A stretch of DNA of 64,000 bases from Trichuris trichiura. Taxonomy: Eukaryota; Nematoda; Enoplea; Trichinellida; Trichuridae. The notes beneath the pieces are model-generated. The model was not told the DNA's origin, did no database searches, and saw nothing but the letters and a program-made list of their open reading frames with translations. Positions 25,153-36,531 of this stretch are shown piece after piece; the first letter of the stretch is position 1, and each line of letters starts with the position of its first letter. The stretch is taken from contig JBAJFE010000035.1 of the NCBI GenBank assembly GCA_037903355.1, forward strand, positions 531,076 through 595,075. Reading direction: 5' to 3'. The translations under genes were made by a program, and so were the position numbers.

Positions 25153-26694
25153 TTACCCATCTTCAACGGGCTGCAACGAAATTCTTCTAACCTTCACATT
25201 TTGCGAGTGAGAATGATCGGCTCTATGTTGCTCTGTTCTTGAGTCGCCCGTGCGTTCAACAGTCTGACATTCTGACGAACTACTTTTACTGTGAATTCCT
25301 TTTACTCCGGCAGCTATTTTCATCTGCTTTGGATTGATCTCAGAGAAATTATTTTCATCATCTGTACTGGAATCCGAGTCAGAATTCATAATTACAGACG
25401 ATGATGGGTCCGCACCGACTGAACTGCGCATAGAGTTGGATGAACTAATGCGATAAGTTGCCAATTTTTCTTTGCCTGTCACTTCCTTGAAGGCACTCCA
25501 ACATGCTGAATCTGTTGAAATACCCAATTCATCTTTTGAGAGGCAAATAAAAGATAAGTTTCCATCCATCGAGCTCGTAACGAGAAATCTCCCATCATCA
25601 GAAAATGTTACATCCGTAAGCGGTGCGCTGTGGTAATTGGCGATACATCCAATCGGTCGCATGTGCTCTGTATCGTAAACAAAGACCATACTTTCAGAGA
25701 GAATAGCAAAAACAAATTTGTAATCAAGTTTCATCATTGATTCTTCTTTGCAATTTCTCAACTTGAAAGTAACTGGGCAAAAGCGAACCGATATAGTACG
25801 TTCTGGAGACGGTAGAATGTAACAGGGTGTTCTCAAATTCGGCATCTGCCATATGTACGAAGCATAACGAAACGCCTTGTTTTCCTTTTCGCATATCTTA
25901 CCATTGGGAACTACAAGAATATTTCCATCTGGACTAAATGACGGGGACATTTTGAAAGCTTTGCTGCTATCATTATCAAACAATGTCTTCTTTTCCAATT
26001 TGTGATCAACGCCCGTGGGCAAAAGGCAACGCTTGAGCACGCAATTCTTCACATTTGCTGAGTTAAATATGGACATACTCCCATTGTTGACCATTACGAC
26101 GACTAATTGCTCACTTGGATGGCATGACACTCCTAGTCCCCATGCATTACCACATTGCCAGGCGCGACATGGCAATCCAGTCTGCCTATACCATAAAATA
26201 ACGGATCCATTCATTGAAGTGGTCGCCAGCAAATCATCCGATGCAGACCAGCTCAAGTCAGCAACCTCTTTAACTAACGAGTGACCAGGGACAACATCAC
26301 AGAAAAGAGTCTTCGAAACAACCCATTTCAATTCGTCATCAGCCGTCACCTTAATTCCTTCACTTCCACAAAGAGCAACTGCTTTTTCGCAATCATTACT
26401 TTTTCTCTTTGCGTATGTCCATACGTGCACACATCCTACGCTGTCTCCAGAAGCCAAGAACTTTCCAGAGTGAGAAAAGCGCACAATATTCACGGAACTA
26501 TCGTGATGTTTTAAATTAGAGCACTGCTTCACAGATACACTCTCTTCAGCCTCGCCTATTTGCAGCTCCCAAATACGAAGATCGAAATTTATTGCACCAG
26601 TTGCTACTTTATAAGACGAACAATTGCGACGAAAGTCCACAGCCAGAATTGGAACACCCTTGTGAAATTCGGCGGACGGAATACATACCTTCAT
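25153..26694 (-). CDS. CHAF1B: CAF-1 p60 subunit, CHAF1B/Cac2-like WD-repeat protein
   Basis: 513 codons, single exon. The start aligns with CHAF1B: MKV at the N-terminus, then LAVDF and RIWELQIG. WD blades run to about residue 390 (VNIVRFSHSGKFLASGDSVG, VADLSWSASDDLLATTSMNG, FSPDGNILVVPNG, VRFCPVTFKLR, FSDDGRFLVTSSMDG and the CHAF1B signature LSKDELGI). The tail is acidic/serine-rich (SDSDSSTDDENN) and ends VRRISLQPVEDG, which resembles the ASF1-binding B-domain of p60 (RRINLTPLK in human). With p150 and p48, p60 deposits new H3-H4 on replicated DNA in the nucleus. It sits between histone clusters. Slightly shorter than human p60 (559). An intronless state may mean a retrogene or natural intron loss. 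Confidence 0.93.
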   Translation of the reverse strand: MKVCIPSAEFHKGVPILAVDFRRNCSSYKVATGAINFDLRIWELQIGEAEESVSVKQCSNLKHHDSSVNIVRFSHSGKFLASGDSVGCVHVWTYAKRKSNDCEKAVALCGSEGIKVTADDELKWVVSKTLFCDVVPGHSLVKEVADLSWSASDDLLATTSMNGSVILWYRQTGLPCRAWQCGNAWGLGVSCHPSEQLVVVMVNNGSMSIFNSANVKNCVLKRCLLPTGVDHKLEKKTLFDNDSSKAFKMSPSFSPDGNILVVPNGKICEKENKAFRYASYIWQMPNLRTPCYILPSPERTISVRFCPVTFKLRNCKEESMMKLDYKFVFAILSESMVFVYDTEHMRPIGCIANYHSAPLTDVTFSDDGRFLVTSSMDGNLSFICLSKDELGISTDSACWSAFKEVTGKEKLATYRISSSNSMRSSVGADPSSSVIMNSDSDSSTDDENNFSEINPKQMKIAAGVKGIHSKSSSSECQTVERTGDSRTEQHRADHSHSQNVKVRRISLQPVEDG

Positions 26695-26699
26695 ATTTC

Positions 26700-28780
26700 G
26701 GTTGCAATGCGCAAAGGCGATCTTTCAGTGACACTGAATAAGTTGAATTGAAGGCAGAAGTTACAGGATCAAGAGACTATGAAGCGAAACTTTGTTCGAC
26801 AAACACGATCATGAGAATTCAAGTTGAACAAAGAAAAATATAAAGCAAAAACTATACTAATAGGTAAATGCTGCTATTTATCAAACTGCCGAAAGTCTCC
26901 TACAAAGTTTACGCACTCACAAGAAGAAAATGGGACGAAGAAAAATAAACTTACGCGGCAAGGACATTACAGTAACACTAGTACCTGCGAAGCAATATCA
27001 GACGATTCCAAAGAGTAGCTTGAAGTTGCTAAAGTAACATTAATAATAGTACGGCGTACTTTCTACGCCATCAACAAAAATTATGCTATTTTAACAGATT
27101 GTTTTGACAATGAAATCCAGATAGCACCTTTTGACTTCTGCCGATCTTCTCGTCGATCCTATTTGCTGCAGTTCGGGAGACATTCGAGCACTTTAATACG
27201 AAATATGGCTGTCCATGTAATAGTAAGCGTTCGTGAACCTTGATAGATTGATGGAACAGTGTTGCCTCTAACTGTGCGCTTACATCATCGCTGGTAGCAA
27301 CTGGATTGTTTTACCTCAAGATTTAGTTTACTCACCAATTATTACAACCGTTTTTGGAATGCGTGAATCATCTCCACCAATCCAGACGTCAAGATTGAGG
27401 GTAAATAAATATTTACGCGCTGCGCAACTTGAAAACATTTATTGGGAGACGGTGGCTATTTCTTCTGTCTCTTTTTTGAACGGAAAGTAAATTACTTTAC
27501 AGTCATCACCTATTTTGACCTTCAGGAGTCCAAAATTAATTCGTTATTACAAATACTAAACATGATTAGTAAAACCAACATGTTCATCCCGGTTGTGGGT
27601 GTTATGTATTCGTAGCCGCTAAACAAGCCTATATTTCAAATATAGAAGTCTTTTTGCATCGCTATACTACTGGCTTAGCATCGCTGCAGAGAGGTCTACA
27701 TGGAACTTTTTATAATACGTTTCTTATTCAGGATTCCGTCCTGATTTGCGTTTAAAATGAACTGACCTTGGCCTTAGTCTAATTTGGAAAACAAATAAGC
27801 GCTTCACGTATTCAGCAGTTCAGTCTGTTCAGGTTTGACCTAAACGGGCTCTCATGCCATTCATCTTTTTATTTATTAAAATTTCACTTCTCAGCGGATG
27901 GTAAAACTGAGACAGCGACGGTACGCAAAGCCAGAAAGGGCCACAAAAACAGAACCCAAAATGACACACCAACTATACACACAAAGATAAAGTGTGCAGG
28001 TTCTATTGGGCACTCATTGAGAATTTCGACTTGTTCAGGTTTCTTCTATCAAAAAAATTTCAGTGTGATGTCATTCTAGAAACTGTTCTACGACATGACT
28101 ATTCTACGAGACGACTGGTTTAAAAAACTGTTTTCCCGCGAAACGTCTGTAGCCTATTTCAGTATTTAAGTGGTTTGCAAACCATTTTGAAATTTTGCTG
28201 ACTAAAGGCCAATTTTTCTTGCCAGTTTTGCGACTTAAAAGTAGTACACAGTCATAGCTGGATTGCATTATGGTATTAAGGGCATTAAAACATTCTCATA
28301 CGACACGTACAGCTTCTATCACAAAATACAGACATGATATGAACTTGAGCATCAGAACCTGACTATATTTAATGGGTTGGGCATGTGGTAGTTATCGTCT
28401 GCTATTAAAGATTTTAACGCCGCTGATTGGTAACAGAGAGCTTGCAAAAACGTCAAGAGCAGGTAAATCAGACAAGTAGTAGTTTCAAATGCCTGCAGTC
28501 AGTTACGGTGAACATACGATATTCCATGGGCTTCACTCGCATGCTTCAATGCTGTAGCAGCCATATCGATTACTCTAGTGGCCGGAAATTGGAAAAGTTT
28601 CACCTTATTGTTTTTAAAATGACACCAATTCATGATATTTCGTTTGGAAAAAATACAAAGAAGCTTGAGTCATCATTGTCTTGCCATCGGCCTACTGCCG
28701 AAGACAGAATCAGCCGCGTTCCAGAAGCTCTGAGTATATTTCCTGTGCTATTCGCACAGAGGGAATGAAACCTGTTTTTT
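26700..28780. other. Upstream flank of CAF-1 p60 gene, no other gene seen
   Basis: AT-rich, with short open frames. The 113-codon frame at 28427-28768 has no recognised similarity. The promoter of the p60 gene must be near 26700-26900 but has no clear TATA or CCAAT box. Confidence 0.4.
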
Positions 28781-28784
28781 CTTA

Positions 28785-28880
28785 CGTAGAACTTTGACCC
28801 TTTATAAAGCGGTCGATCTCAAAATGGCCGTTCTTCCAAGTGTGAACTCCAGTCTCCTGTCAAAGAAACCTGAAGCAAAG
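28785..28880 (+). pseudogene. H2A C-terminal fragment (degenerate)
   Basis: Reads LYKAVDLKMAVLPSVNSSLLSKKPEAK, aligning with [28 protein letters not shown] of the intact H2A at 9.3 kb. Only the docking/C-terminal part survives. Directly followed by a C-rich tract and a second H2A fragment. Confidence 0.65.
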
Positions 28881-28887
28881 AATTATA

Positions 28888-28920
28888 GATTCACCCCCCC
28901 CCCCTCTCCCCCTCCCCCGT
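28888..28920. repeat. Poly-C rich tract
   Basis: C-homopolymer runs broken by T (CACCCCCCCCCCTCTCCCCC) between the two H2A fragments. Confidence 0.8.
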
Positions 28921-28931
28921 TCATTATTTTA

Positions 28932-29124
28932 ATGGTCATGGAGTACTTAACAGCGGAAGTATCAGAAATAAAGATCGATCCTGGCAGAGACTACAAGAAA
29001 GCGCGAATAATCCCGCGTCACATACAGTTGACAATTCAAAAAGTTGAAGAATTTGGTAAGCTTCTATATGGCGCTATTATTGTCCACTGTTGGTAATATA
29101 CACGTAAGTCTTCTGCCAAGCAAG
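28932..29124 (+). pseudogene. H2A pseudogene fragment
   Basis: MEYLTAEVSEIKIDPGRDYKKARIIPRHIQLTI..VEEFGKLLYGAII matches the H2A alpha2-alpha3 region of the 9.3 kb gene ([33 protein letters not shown]). After a TAA at 29094-29096, a +1 shifted frame continues NIHVSLLPSK, matching [10 protein letters not shown]. The N-terminal third is missing and the acidic patch is damaged, so it cannot be a working histone. It follows a second copy of the H2A tail (28785-28880), implying a partial tandem duplication before decay. Confidence 0.85.
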
Positions 29125-29340
29125 GCTCTGTAAAAGCCACGAAGATACCTGTGAAGAAATCAAAGCGCAAATGCCTACGGATAGACGCACTGATGATAGG
29201 GAACATTCACCTCTGGAAACCTTGTAATCGTTTGTGTTAATATTAGTTGCGCTGATCAGAGACGGCCTACACGGACGTGTTAATGCAAAGGCTCATGACC
29301 CGCTGAATATGGGAACCCGTACTTCATAAGTCAATCCTTA

Positions 29341-29500
29341 GACCGCTGATGACGGGTCAAGTTCGGACCCGAAAGCTACGGACAGTTTATTATTAATAAA
29401 AGTTTTTTTTCAACGGGACAGAGAAAATCCGTACAAAAAGGAAGCCAAAAAAATGAAATTATTTGGTCCCGTACGAAGACACTACATCTTCAAACCCGTA
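29341..29500 (+). mobile_element. Family II monomer with hammerhead-like core
   Basis: CTGATGA at 29346-29352, perfect GGGTC/GGACCC-type stem, CGAAAGCTACGG, then TTTATTATTAATAAAAG, AACGGGACA, ATCCGTA and the terminal CCCGTACGAAGACACTACAT. It retains the full 3' end that palindromic copies have on one side only. Confidence 0.65.
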
Positions 29501-29509
29501 CGTACCATC

Positions 29510-31285
29510 AGAATTGACTACCGAATGGGAAGTGAAGGTCCACGTTTTCGTCTTGATAATAATGATATTGGCCTTATAGAGAATGAAGATACTGAATAGA
29601 TGCCTAATGAATGGAAGCAGCCAGTTATCGTGGCATTTTGTTTCGTGCTATGTATGTATACGTGGTTTCCGTTGTTCTCCTTTAGATCTCTTAGTGTTCA
29701 TCGCGTCGAAGGACAATTAAACGCATTTCTCTATGCAAGAGCAAGTGTTAGAAGTCGCATTAGTGCTTCAAAAAGCAACATCAGCTGTGGGAATAAGTGT
29801 AAAGATTTTTAGGGGTTAAAATAATGACCTGTGAGTGCTCTCCCATTTTGAGTAACTCGAGTTTCAAGTGACTGAACCACTTTTCTTCATTGGTAACTTT
29901 TTCTTCATTTTTATTATTGCGACTTTCCGCTAATGACGGAGAATGGCTATCCCCTTCGGCTGCATTCTTTTTCGTAAACTATTAAATCTGCTACAGGAGG
30001 CTCATTTAAATAGGAATGAGATTTCACCCACACCCGTTAGGAAAAAGCTAAGCCTTTTAAATTAGCGTAGGCAGGTTAATGAACAGTATGAACAAGGGGT
30101 ATTAATTTTCGAGAAATGTCTAGATTTGACTCCGTGATGGACAGCTTTTCTTCATGGATGAGCAAGCTCTAACCTGTTCCCGACGCTGATCTCCGCAATG
30201 CTATGTATACAGACCAGATTGCGATGAGGATTTAGGTTAAAAATTTTTTACAAGGAAGTACACATGAAGGTAAAAGTTAAAAGCGTTTGTTCTTCTATTA
30301 AAGAAAGGGTTTTGGCGGTTATGCGCTAAATCGTCATACTGTAAGTTTGCCAGCCGTCCTTCCTAAGCCGCAAGCCAAGGCCAAAATGTAAGGTGTATGT
30401 TTTTGTTTATTCTTAAAAAAGGACAGAACAGGATAGTCGGCATGTTTGCCAGTAAAGGAAGAGTAGGACTGCCGCATGCTTAACAAAAAGAAACCTGCAT
30501 TCCTTACTTGATGGAGCGCATAACCGACAAAACCCTCCAAAAATGCTAATCGCAACGGCGGCAAACCTGAACACTTTTTGAGAACGAATGTAAAGTTATC
30601 TTTATGAAGTACGAAATTAATGGAAAACATGTGTTAATAGACGTGAAGAAAATAGGAAAGCATGTTACTAAGCAATGCGCACTTGACTGCGGTAGCTTAT
30701 TGTGAACGAGTCATTGCTTGCTTTATGAGTTATAAACCCCATTTATTGGAAATCATTTCAAGAGCAAACGTACAGACTGATGTAAGCCGCTATTTGTTGA
30801 TTTTTCAATGTGCTTTAACACGAGCCAAACCAAACCAGTTGTCTACCGTTCATCGTTGCACCATTCGAAATTTAGCTTTGAAGACGGAATAAATTAGTTC
30901 CAAAGGCTCCGCTTTTGCCCTTCTCCAGGGCGTAGTTTTACCTTTTGCCGCACTTCAACACAGCACAAAATTCTGCTCCGTTAGAAATCAAATTTTCAAT
31001 TACAAATTTTGAAGATAGCCCAACATGTATGAAAACATGGCATAGCATCAATACAATGGAACCTGAAAAAAATTAGCCAGCGGTGCTAGTAGCAATGGGA
31101 AACTTGCACGGTACGCCCGTTCTAACAATTCTGGAAAGGGAATCCGTTCTTTTTTCAAAAAACTTGCACAGAACTAAACGATAGCTCCTTTAAGTGGTAT
31201 TATTTCAAAGATCCAAACTATAACATGAGAAGAATTAGGAAAATTGCTTCGGTCATACTATTTCAAATGGTCTAAATCGAATTTG
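29510..31285. other. Intergenic, includes family III repeat copy
   Basis: No gene recognised. 30880-31140 is the inverted relative of the 20.0-20.3 kb repeat, with core TGAAGAC-GGAA..TTCC-AAAGG at 30879-30908. Confidence 0.45.
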
Positions 31286-31302
31286 TTTCATTCAGCACTT
31301 TG

Positions 31303-31511
31303 ATGAAGAAATTTATTACGGATAGTTCCGTTTATGTATATAAAAAGACTCCGGAGCTTTCGGGTCATTCGAGACCCGTCATCAGCGGTCTTAAGTAGAC
31401 AACTTAAGACCGCTGATGACGGGTCTCGAATGACCCGAAAGCTCCGGAGTCTTTTTATATACATAACTTTTTCTTCATTATGAAAACATATAATCCCGTA
31501 CCAAGGAACCA
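31303..31511. mobile_element. Palindromic foldback element, family II
   Basis: 209 bp palindrome, centre about 31397, flanked by CATTCAGCACTTTG (31289-31302) and CATTCAGCAATTTG (31512-31525), a 14 bp target duplication with one change. Hammerhead-like cores on both strands (plus 31413-31442, minus 31355-31385), both with CTGATGA. Right end carries the extra terminal segment; left end is short. Confidence 0.78.
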
Positions 31512-31525
31512 CATTCAGCAATTTG

Positions 31526-33140
31526 TTGTAATTGGCATTTCTATCCTTACATTTGCTTCACAACCCCTCGGTAAACTTATCTAATGGGTAAAACTAACTT
31601 AGGAAATCTTATGGAGCACTAATGAACCATCTGTGAGTTTTCTAATAGGTTGAACAACAAAGGCATTCGAAATCGACACTGCGCGCTTGGCTTGTTGCCA
31701 AGAATTGAAAAACTGTGACGCTAAAGGATTGCTCCACACGTCTGAACAGGTTTTTAGGTCTAATTAAGGCGAGGGAACGGAAAACAGTCAGCAACTCAAT
31801 AATTGTGCTTTAAAGCTTGCAGCAACAACCATCGTGTGCCGCCATGTTTTTTGAAATACATTAATACGAATTAAGACTACAGCCTAGGAAGTTGAACTGG
31901 CGTTGAAAGCTATTACCTTCCATGTTTTGCAGCATGAAACGCGTATGATACTTCGAACAACTCTCACCCATTGGGTGCCTTTCATCGAACGTCATCTGCA
32001 TCAAGCTGACATGCAAGTAGCGCCTCGAATCTGCGCATGGGGAAGGAAACTGGCGATGACCACGTCGTCTTTTGTTTCTAAGGTGTCTCTGTCCATGATT
32101 CTACCTAAGAGATGGATCATCTTGTCGCACATAGCATTAGTCAGCGGCAGAATGCATTACTTAGTTAGCCAGTCCCTGGCTAAGCGATTCGTTCTGCCGG
32201 TTTAAGGATGAAGCGTCAGCTTATCATCAATGTTTTTGTTGCTCTGTTAGTGTGTACTCAAACCAAACTGAGCTTTTCCATCAATTCAACCACACTCTTC
32301 AAAGTGCGTAGGTTTAAAACGCTGACGCTGTAAAATATCCTGCATGGTGCTCACGGAAGCCTGTCCCTGTCCGAAAGAAATGAACTTCTTGTGACGATAT
32401 AACTCTCAGGCTACGGCGCTGTTCCTTCTTTAGCACTGTTTCTTTTTCACTTTCAATAATGCTCTGATCTTGTTGTCATGATGGTCCTACAAAGCGCTTG
32501 CCAACTCTGCAGGAGAAACCGTCTACTCCCATGGCTTCGCTAGACCCAACAACTAATCTATTCCGGCGGAGGTACGTTTATACCTGAACATAGGATTTCT
32601 ACGTAGGCTTTCTAAGAACAGGACATGACGCACCATGACAAAACCTGCACAGCCCACCGTGATTTTTACTTTTGCTCTTGTCTAAGCTTAGACTTGAACA
32701 TAATCATTGAATTTCGGCTGGAGACTGGGAAAGGCCGGGACAGAATGGCACTCATGCTTGACAGTGAACATAGAACAAGATGGCCAGCATGTTCAGGGAA
32801 GAACCTGCATTTTGCGAGCTGTGATAGGTTTTTGCTGGAGCGCAAGACAACCAAGCATGCAGTGATAAAAGCAAAAGTTTGGAGTGAAAATTGCCTTGTT
32901 GACATCCTTGCGAAGACTTAGTAAAATTGCGTAAAGGTACACTTGCTTAGAGGGCCTTAGCCCATATTAAAAAGTGAACACCGTAGGTAAGCGCGCAGCG
33001 TCAACTGATGGCATATCTTACATATTTGTCCTTTTAATGAGACACTATACGCACAGTTTAACTTTATGTCACCGCAGCTGTGATTGCATGCCAATCTATG
33101 ATTTTTAGAAACAGCGTCCTCACCGAACAACACACGTGTT
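31526..33140. other. Intergenic, no gene recognised
   Basis: It contains a TTGGC-N5-GCCAA module at 31687-31701. The open frames at 31903-32205 and 32625-32921 have no recognised domain. Confidence 0.4.
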
Positions 33141-33144
33141 AGGT

Positions 33145-33160
33145 GGCCCTAAAAAGGGCC
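33145..33160 (-). terminator. Histone mRNA 3' stem-loop (H3 copy 3)
   Basis: GGCCCTTTTTAGGGCC on the gene strand, 33 bp past the H3 stop; the 5' flank is slightly altered (CACTAAAC instead of CCCCAAAC). Confidence 0.92.
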
Positions 33161-33193
33161 GTTTAGTGTCAAAATAAGGAGGCAAAAGTCTCC

Positions 33194-33655
<462 letters not shown>

Positions 33656-33687
33656 CTACGCTGACGAAAGGCAGAGCAGACTGCACG

Positions 33688-33715
33688 TTAGCTTTGCTGC
33701 GTTGCTATTGGATGA
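33688..33715 (-). promoter_or_regulatory. H3 copy 3 CCAAT promoter module
   Basis: ATTGG at 33707-33711 with GCAGCAAAGCTAACG in gene sense, as for H3 copy 1. Confidence 0.55.
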
Positions 33716-34769
33716 TAAGTGACCTAAGGTTGCAAGGAGTCATTGATCAAAATGAAAGCTTGCTGGGCAAATGCCCTGGCGGGTTTCTTGTTTAACAAAG
33801 CAATTGTCTACGTATTCGCTATTATTGCCCTTATTCTTAAGACAGACAGTGCATCTGGTCGATTGGAAAATCTGGAAAGGTCAAACATGCTTCACTGTTC
33901 TTATGGCGTCAGCTGAAGGGCATTTCACTTACGATCAACATTGTTGCCCTAGTTTCACGCTGTTCTTACCCGTCGGGTCTACATGAACAGCAGTTGAGCC
34001 ATGCACAAACAGGTTCTATGGCGTCGGTCAGTTTTGAATTCTTGGTAATAAGCCAAACGTTTGCCGCAGCATATGTTACGGTGTGTATCGATGAACGAGG
34101 TAATGAAACGCACAGATGCTTGGCTTGTACTAGGACCTAACAAACAAAAAGAAAGTGAAAAGCCTACTGGAATTATAACAAAGTACAGTAAAGCCCCGTA
34201 ATTCACGGTGGTCGCGTTCCGGTTCCCTCCCCCCACCCTTGAATTTTGGAAGGGCAAGGAACAAAGACCTATAAACGCTTGTCTTCGTATGTTAAACACG
34301 TCAGATAAATTAAACATTCCTGGTTTAATGGTTCCCTCAACGATGCAGAAAAATCGCGAATTCGTGAAGTCGGAAGCGTGAAATTGCAACGTTTTACTGC
34401 AACTGGAAAACTAAAGAATTGATGTAGGGAGGTATGGTAACGTGTAGATGGAATTCGTCAAAACAATTTCTTCATTGCGGAGTTTTATGATGAAAACTTT
34501 TTCCAACCAATTACAGCAAAATCTCCCTGATCCAAACGCCTCAGGGCTGGGGGTAGTTCGGATAATGGAAAAATTCAGATTATGGAAATGCGATTTTAGA
34601 TGCATGTTCCTGGCGTCTACAGCGTTATGTCAGTCTCTGCAAGCGGTGAATAGCTTAAAGAGGGCAGTGAAGTCCGTCTAATCAAGGAAAACGACTGACC
34701 AGCAGAAACCAGTTTCTTAAATCGTGTGGACGCAGTACCGCGAAGTGACATAGAAATAGTTCGCATGAG

Positions 34770-35360
34770 AACTGGATGTTTTGTAACGGGTTGAATTTTC
34801 ATGGTTGTAAGGTCTTCTACGGCTTTTCCCGTTATTTCGTTGTGCTGTTATCTGTAATTAGACTAAACAACTGCTCTACCAACGGATGGATGAGCCGTTA
34901 TTAAGAAAAGTACAGATATCAACGCACTCAACTTTTTTATTGTTCAAAGCTTTCGGAACGCTCTAGTTCCGTCGTCAGTGAGGTGGTGGAGCTTCTACCA
35001 ACGGATGGATGAGCCGTTATTAAGAAAAGTACAGATATCAACGCACTCAACTTTTTTATTGTTCAAAGCTTTCGGAACGCTCTAGTTCCGTCGTCAGTGA
35101 GGTGGTGGAGTTCTACCAACGGATGGATGAGCCGTTATTAAGAAAAGTACAGATATCAACGCACTCAACTTTTTTATTGTTCAAAGCTTTCGGAACTAGA
35201 GCGTTCCGAAAGCTTTGAACAATAAAAAAAGTTGAGTGCGTTGATATCTGTACTTTTCTTAATAACGGCTCATCCATCCGTTGGTAGAGCAGTTGTTTAG
35301 TTTAATTACAGATAACAGCACAACGAAAAAACGGGAAAAGCCGTAGAAGACCTTACAACC
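34770..35360. mobile_element. Palindromic foldback element, family I, internally amplified
   Basis: Flanked by a 12 bp repeat AGTTCGCATGAG (34758-34769 and 35361-35372). Nearly the same sequence as the 395 bp element at 2486-2880, but one arm is expanded as 118-119 bp tandem units starting at 34875, 34994 and 35112. Two intact hammerhead-like cores lie on the minus strand (34948-34978, 35067-35097); the third is collapsed at the palindrome centre. Full end at left, short end at right. Confidence 0.8.
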
Positions 35361-36030
35361 AGTTCGCATGAGCTTATGTTTCCATATTCGTAAATGCCGG
35401 CCGGCTCTGTTGGCTTGAAAATAAATTGAGTTAGAAGGCGATTATTGCGTTATATGAGAAAAGATTGTAGTTTTACACGACTAAAAAACACCACGTTTTT
35501 GATCCCCAATTCTATTTATTTGGAGAAACCTAGGTATCGAGATGCCTTGCTGCAATCAACTTATTGGTCGAGATTGGTTCGACAGAGCCGTGGCTGGCCT
35601 GTGCCTACGTAAACATATACCGAAAGGACCGTTGGCAGGTTATTTACTGCCCTTATAGCCGTTGCCGCCAAATGACTGCCCGTTTCGCACAGACAGGTTA
35701 ATTAGTTTTGATGTATACAGTCGTTCTATTGTTCTCTTCCATGAGTTCAGATTAGTGAAGGATTCGGATTAGAGTGGTTTTACTGTATTCACAAATAGGC
35801 GACCGTTCGCTTAAGTTGGCAGCGCCTGCGTACTCAAAGTTTGTATTTTCTTTAAACGTTTTACCTATAAGCAACGAAAGTTCTGACTTTGCCGCTGCAT
35901 TTGCTACTAGTTACACTGCAACTGCAATCTCGCAGGTTACTTCGCTCTGTTTTAAGATTGCTGAGATACGCATTGCAATTTTACGCGCACTAATTTAAGC
36001 AGATTGCAGTTTGCGCCAGTAAAATTTAGT

Positions 36031-36046
36031 GGCCCTAAAAAGGGCC
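36031..36046 (-). terminator. Histone mRNA 3' stem-loop (H4 copy 2)
   Basis: GGCCCTTTTTAGGGCC on the gene strand, identical context to H4 copy 1. Confidence 0.93.
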
Positions 36047-36082
36047 GTTTGGGGTCAAAAGAGCTGCACATGCAGCAACAGT

Positions 36083-36531
<449 letters not shown>

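Noticed and set aside
28794..29096. An intact H2A variant gene
   Set aside because: Missing N-terminal third, premature stop with frameshift before the docking domain, damaged acidic patch.
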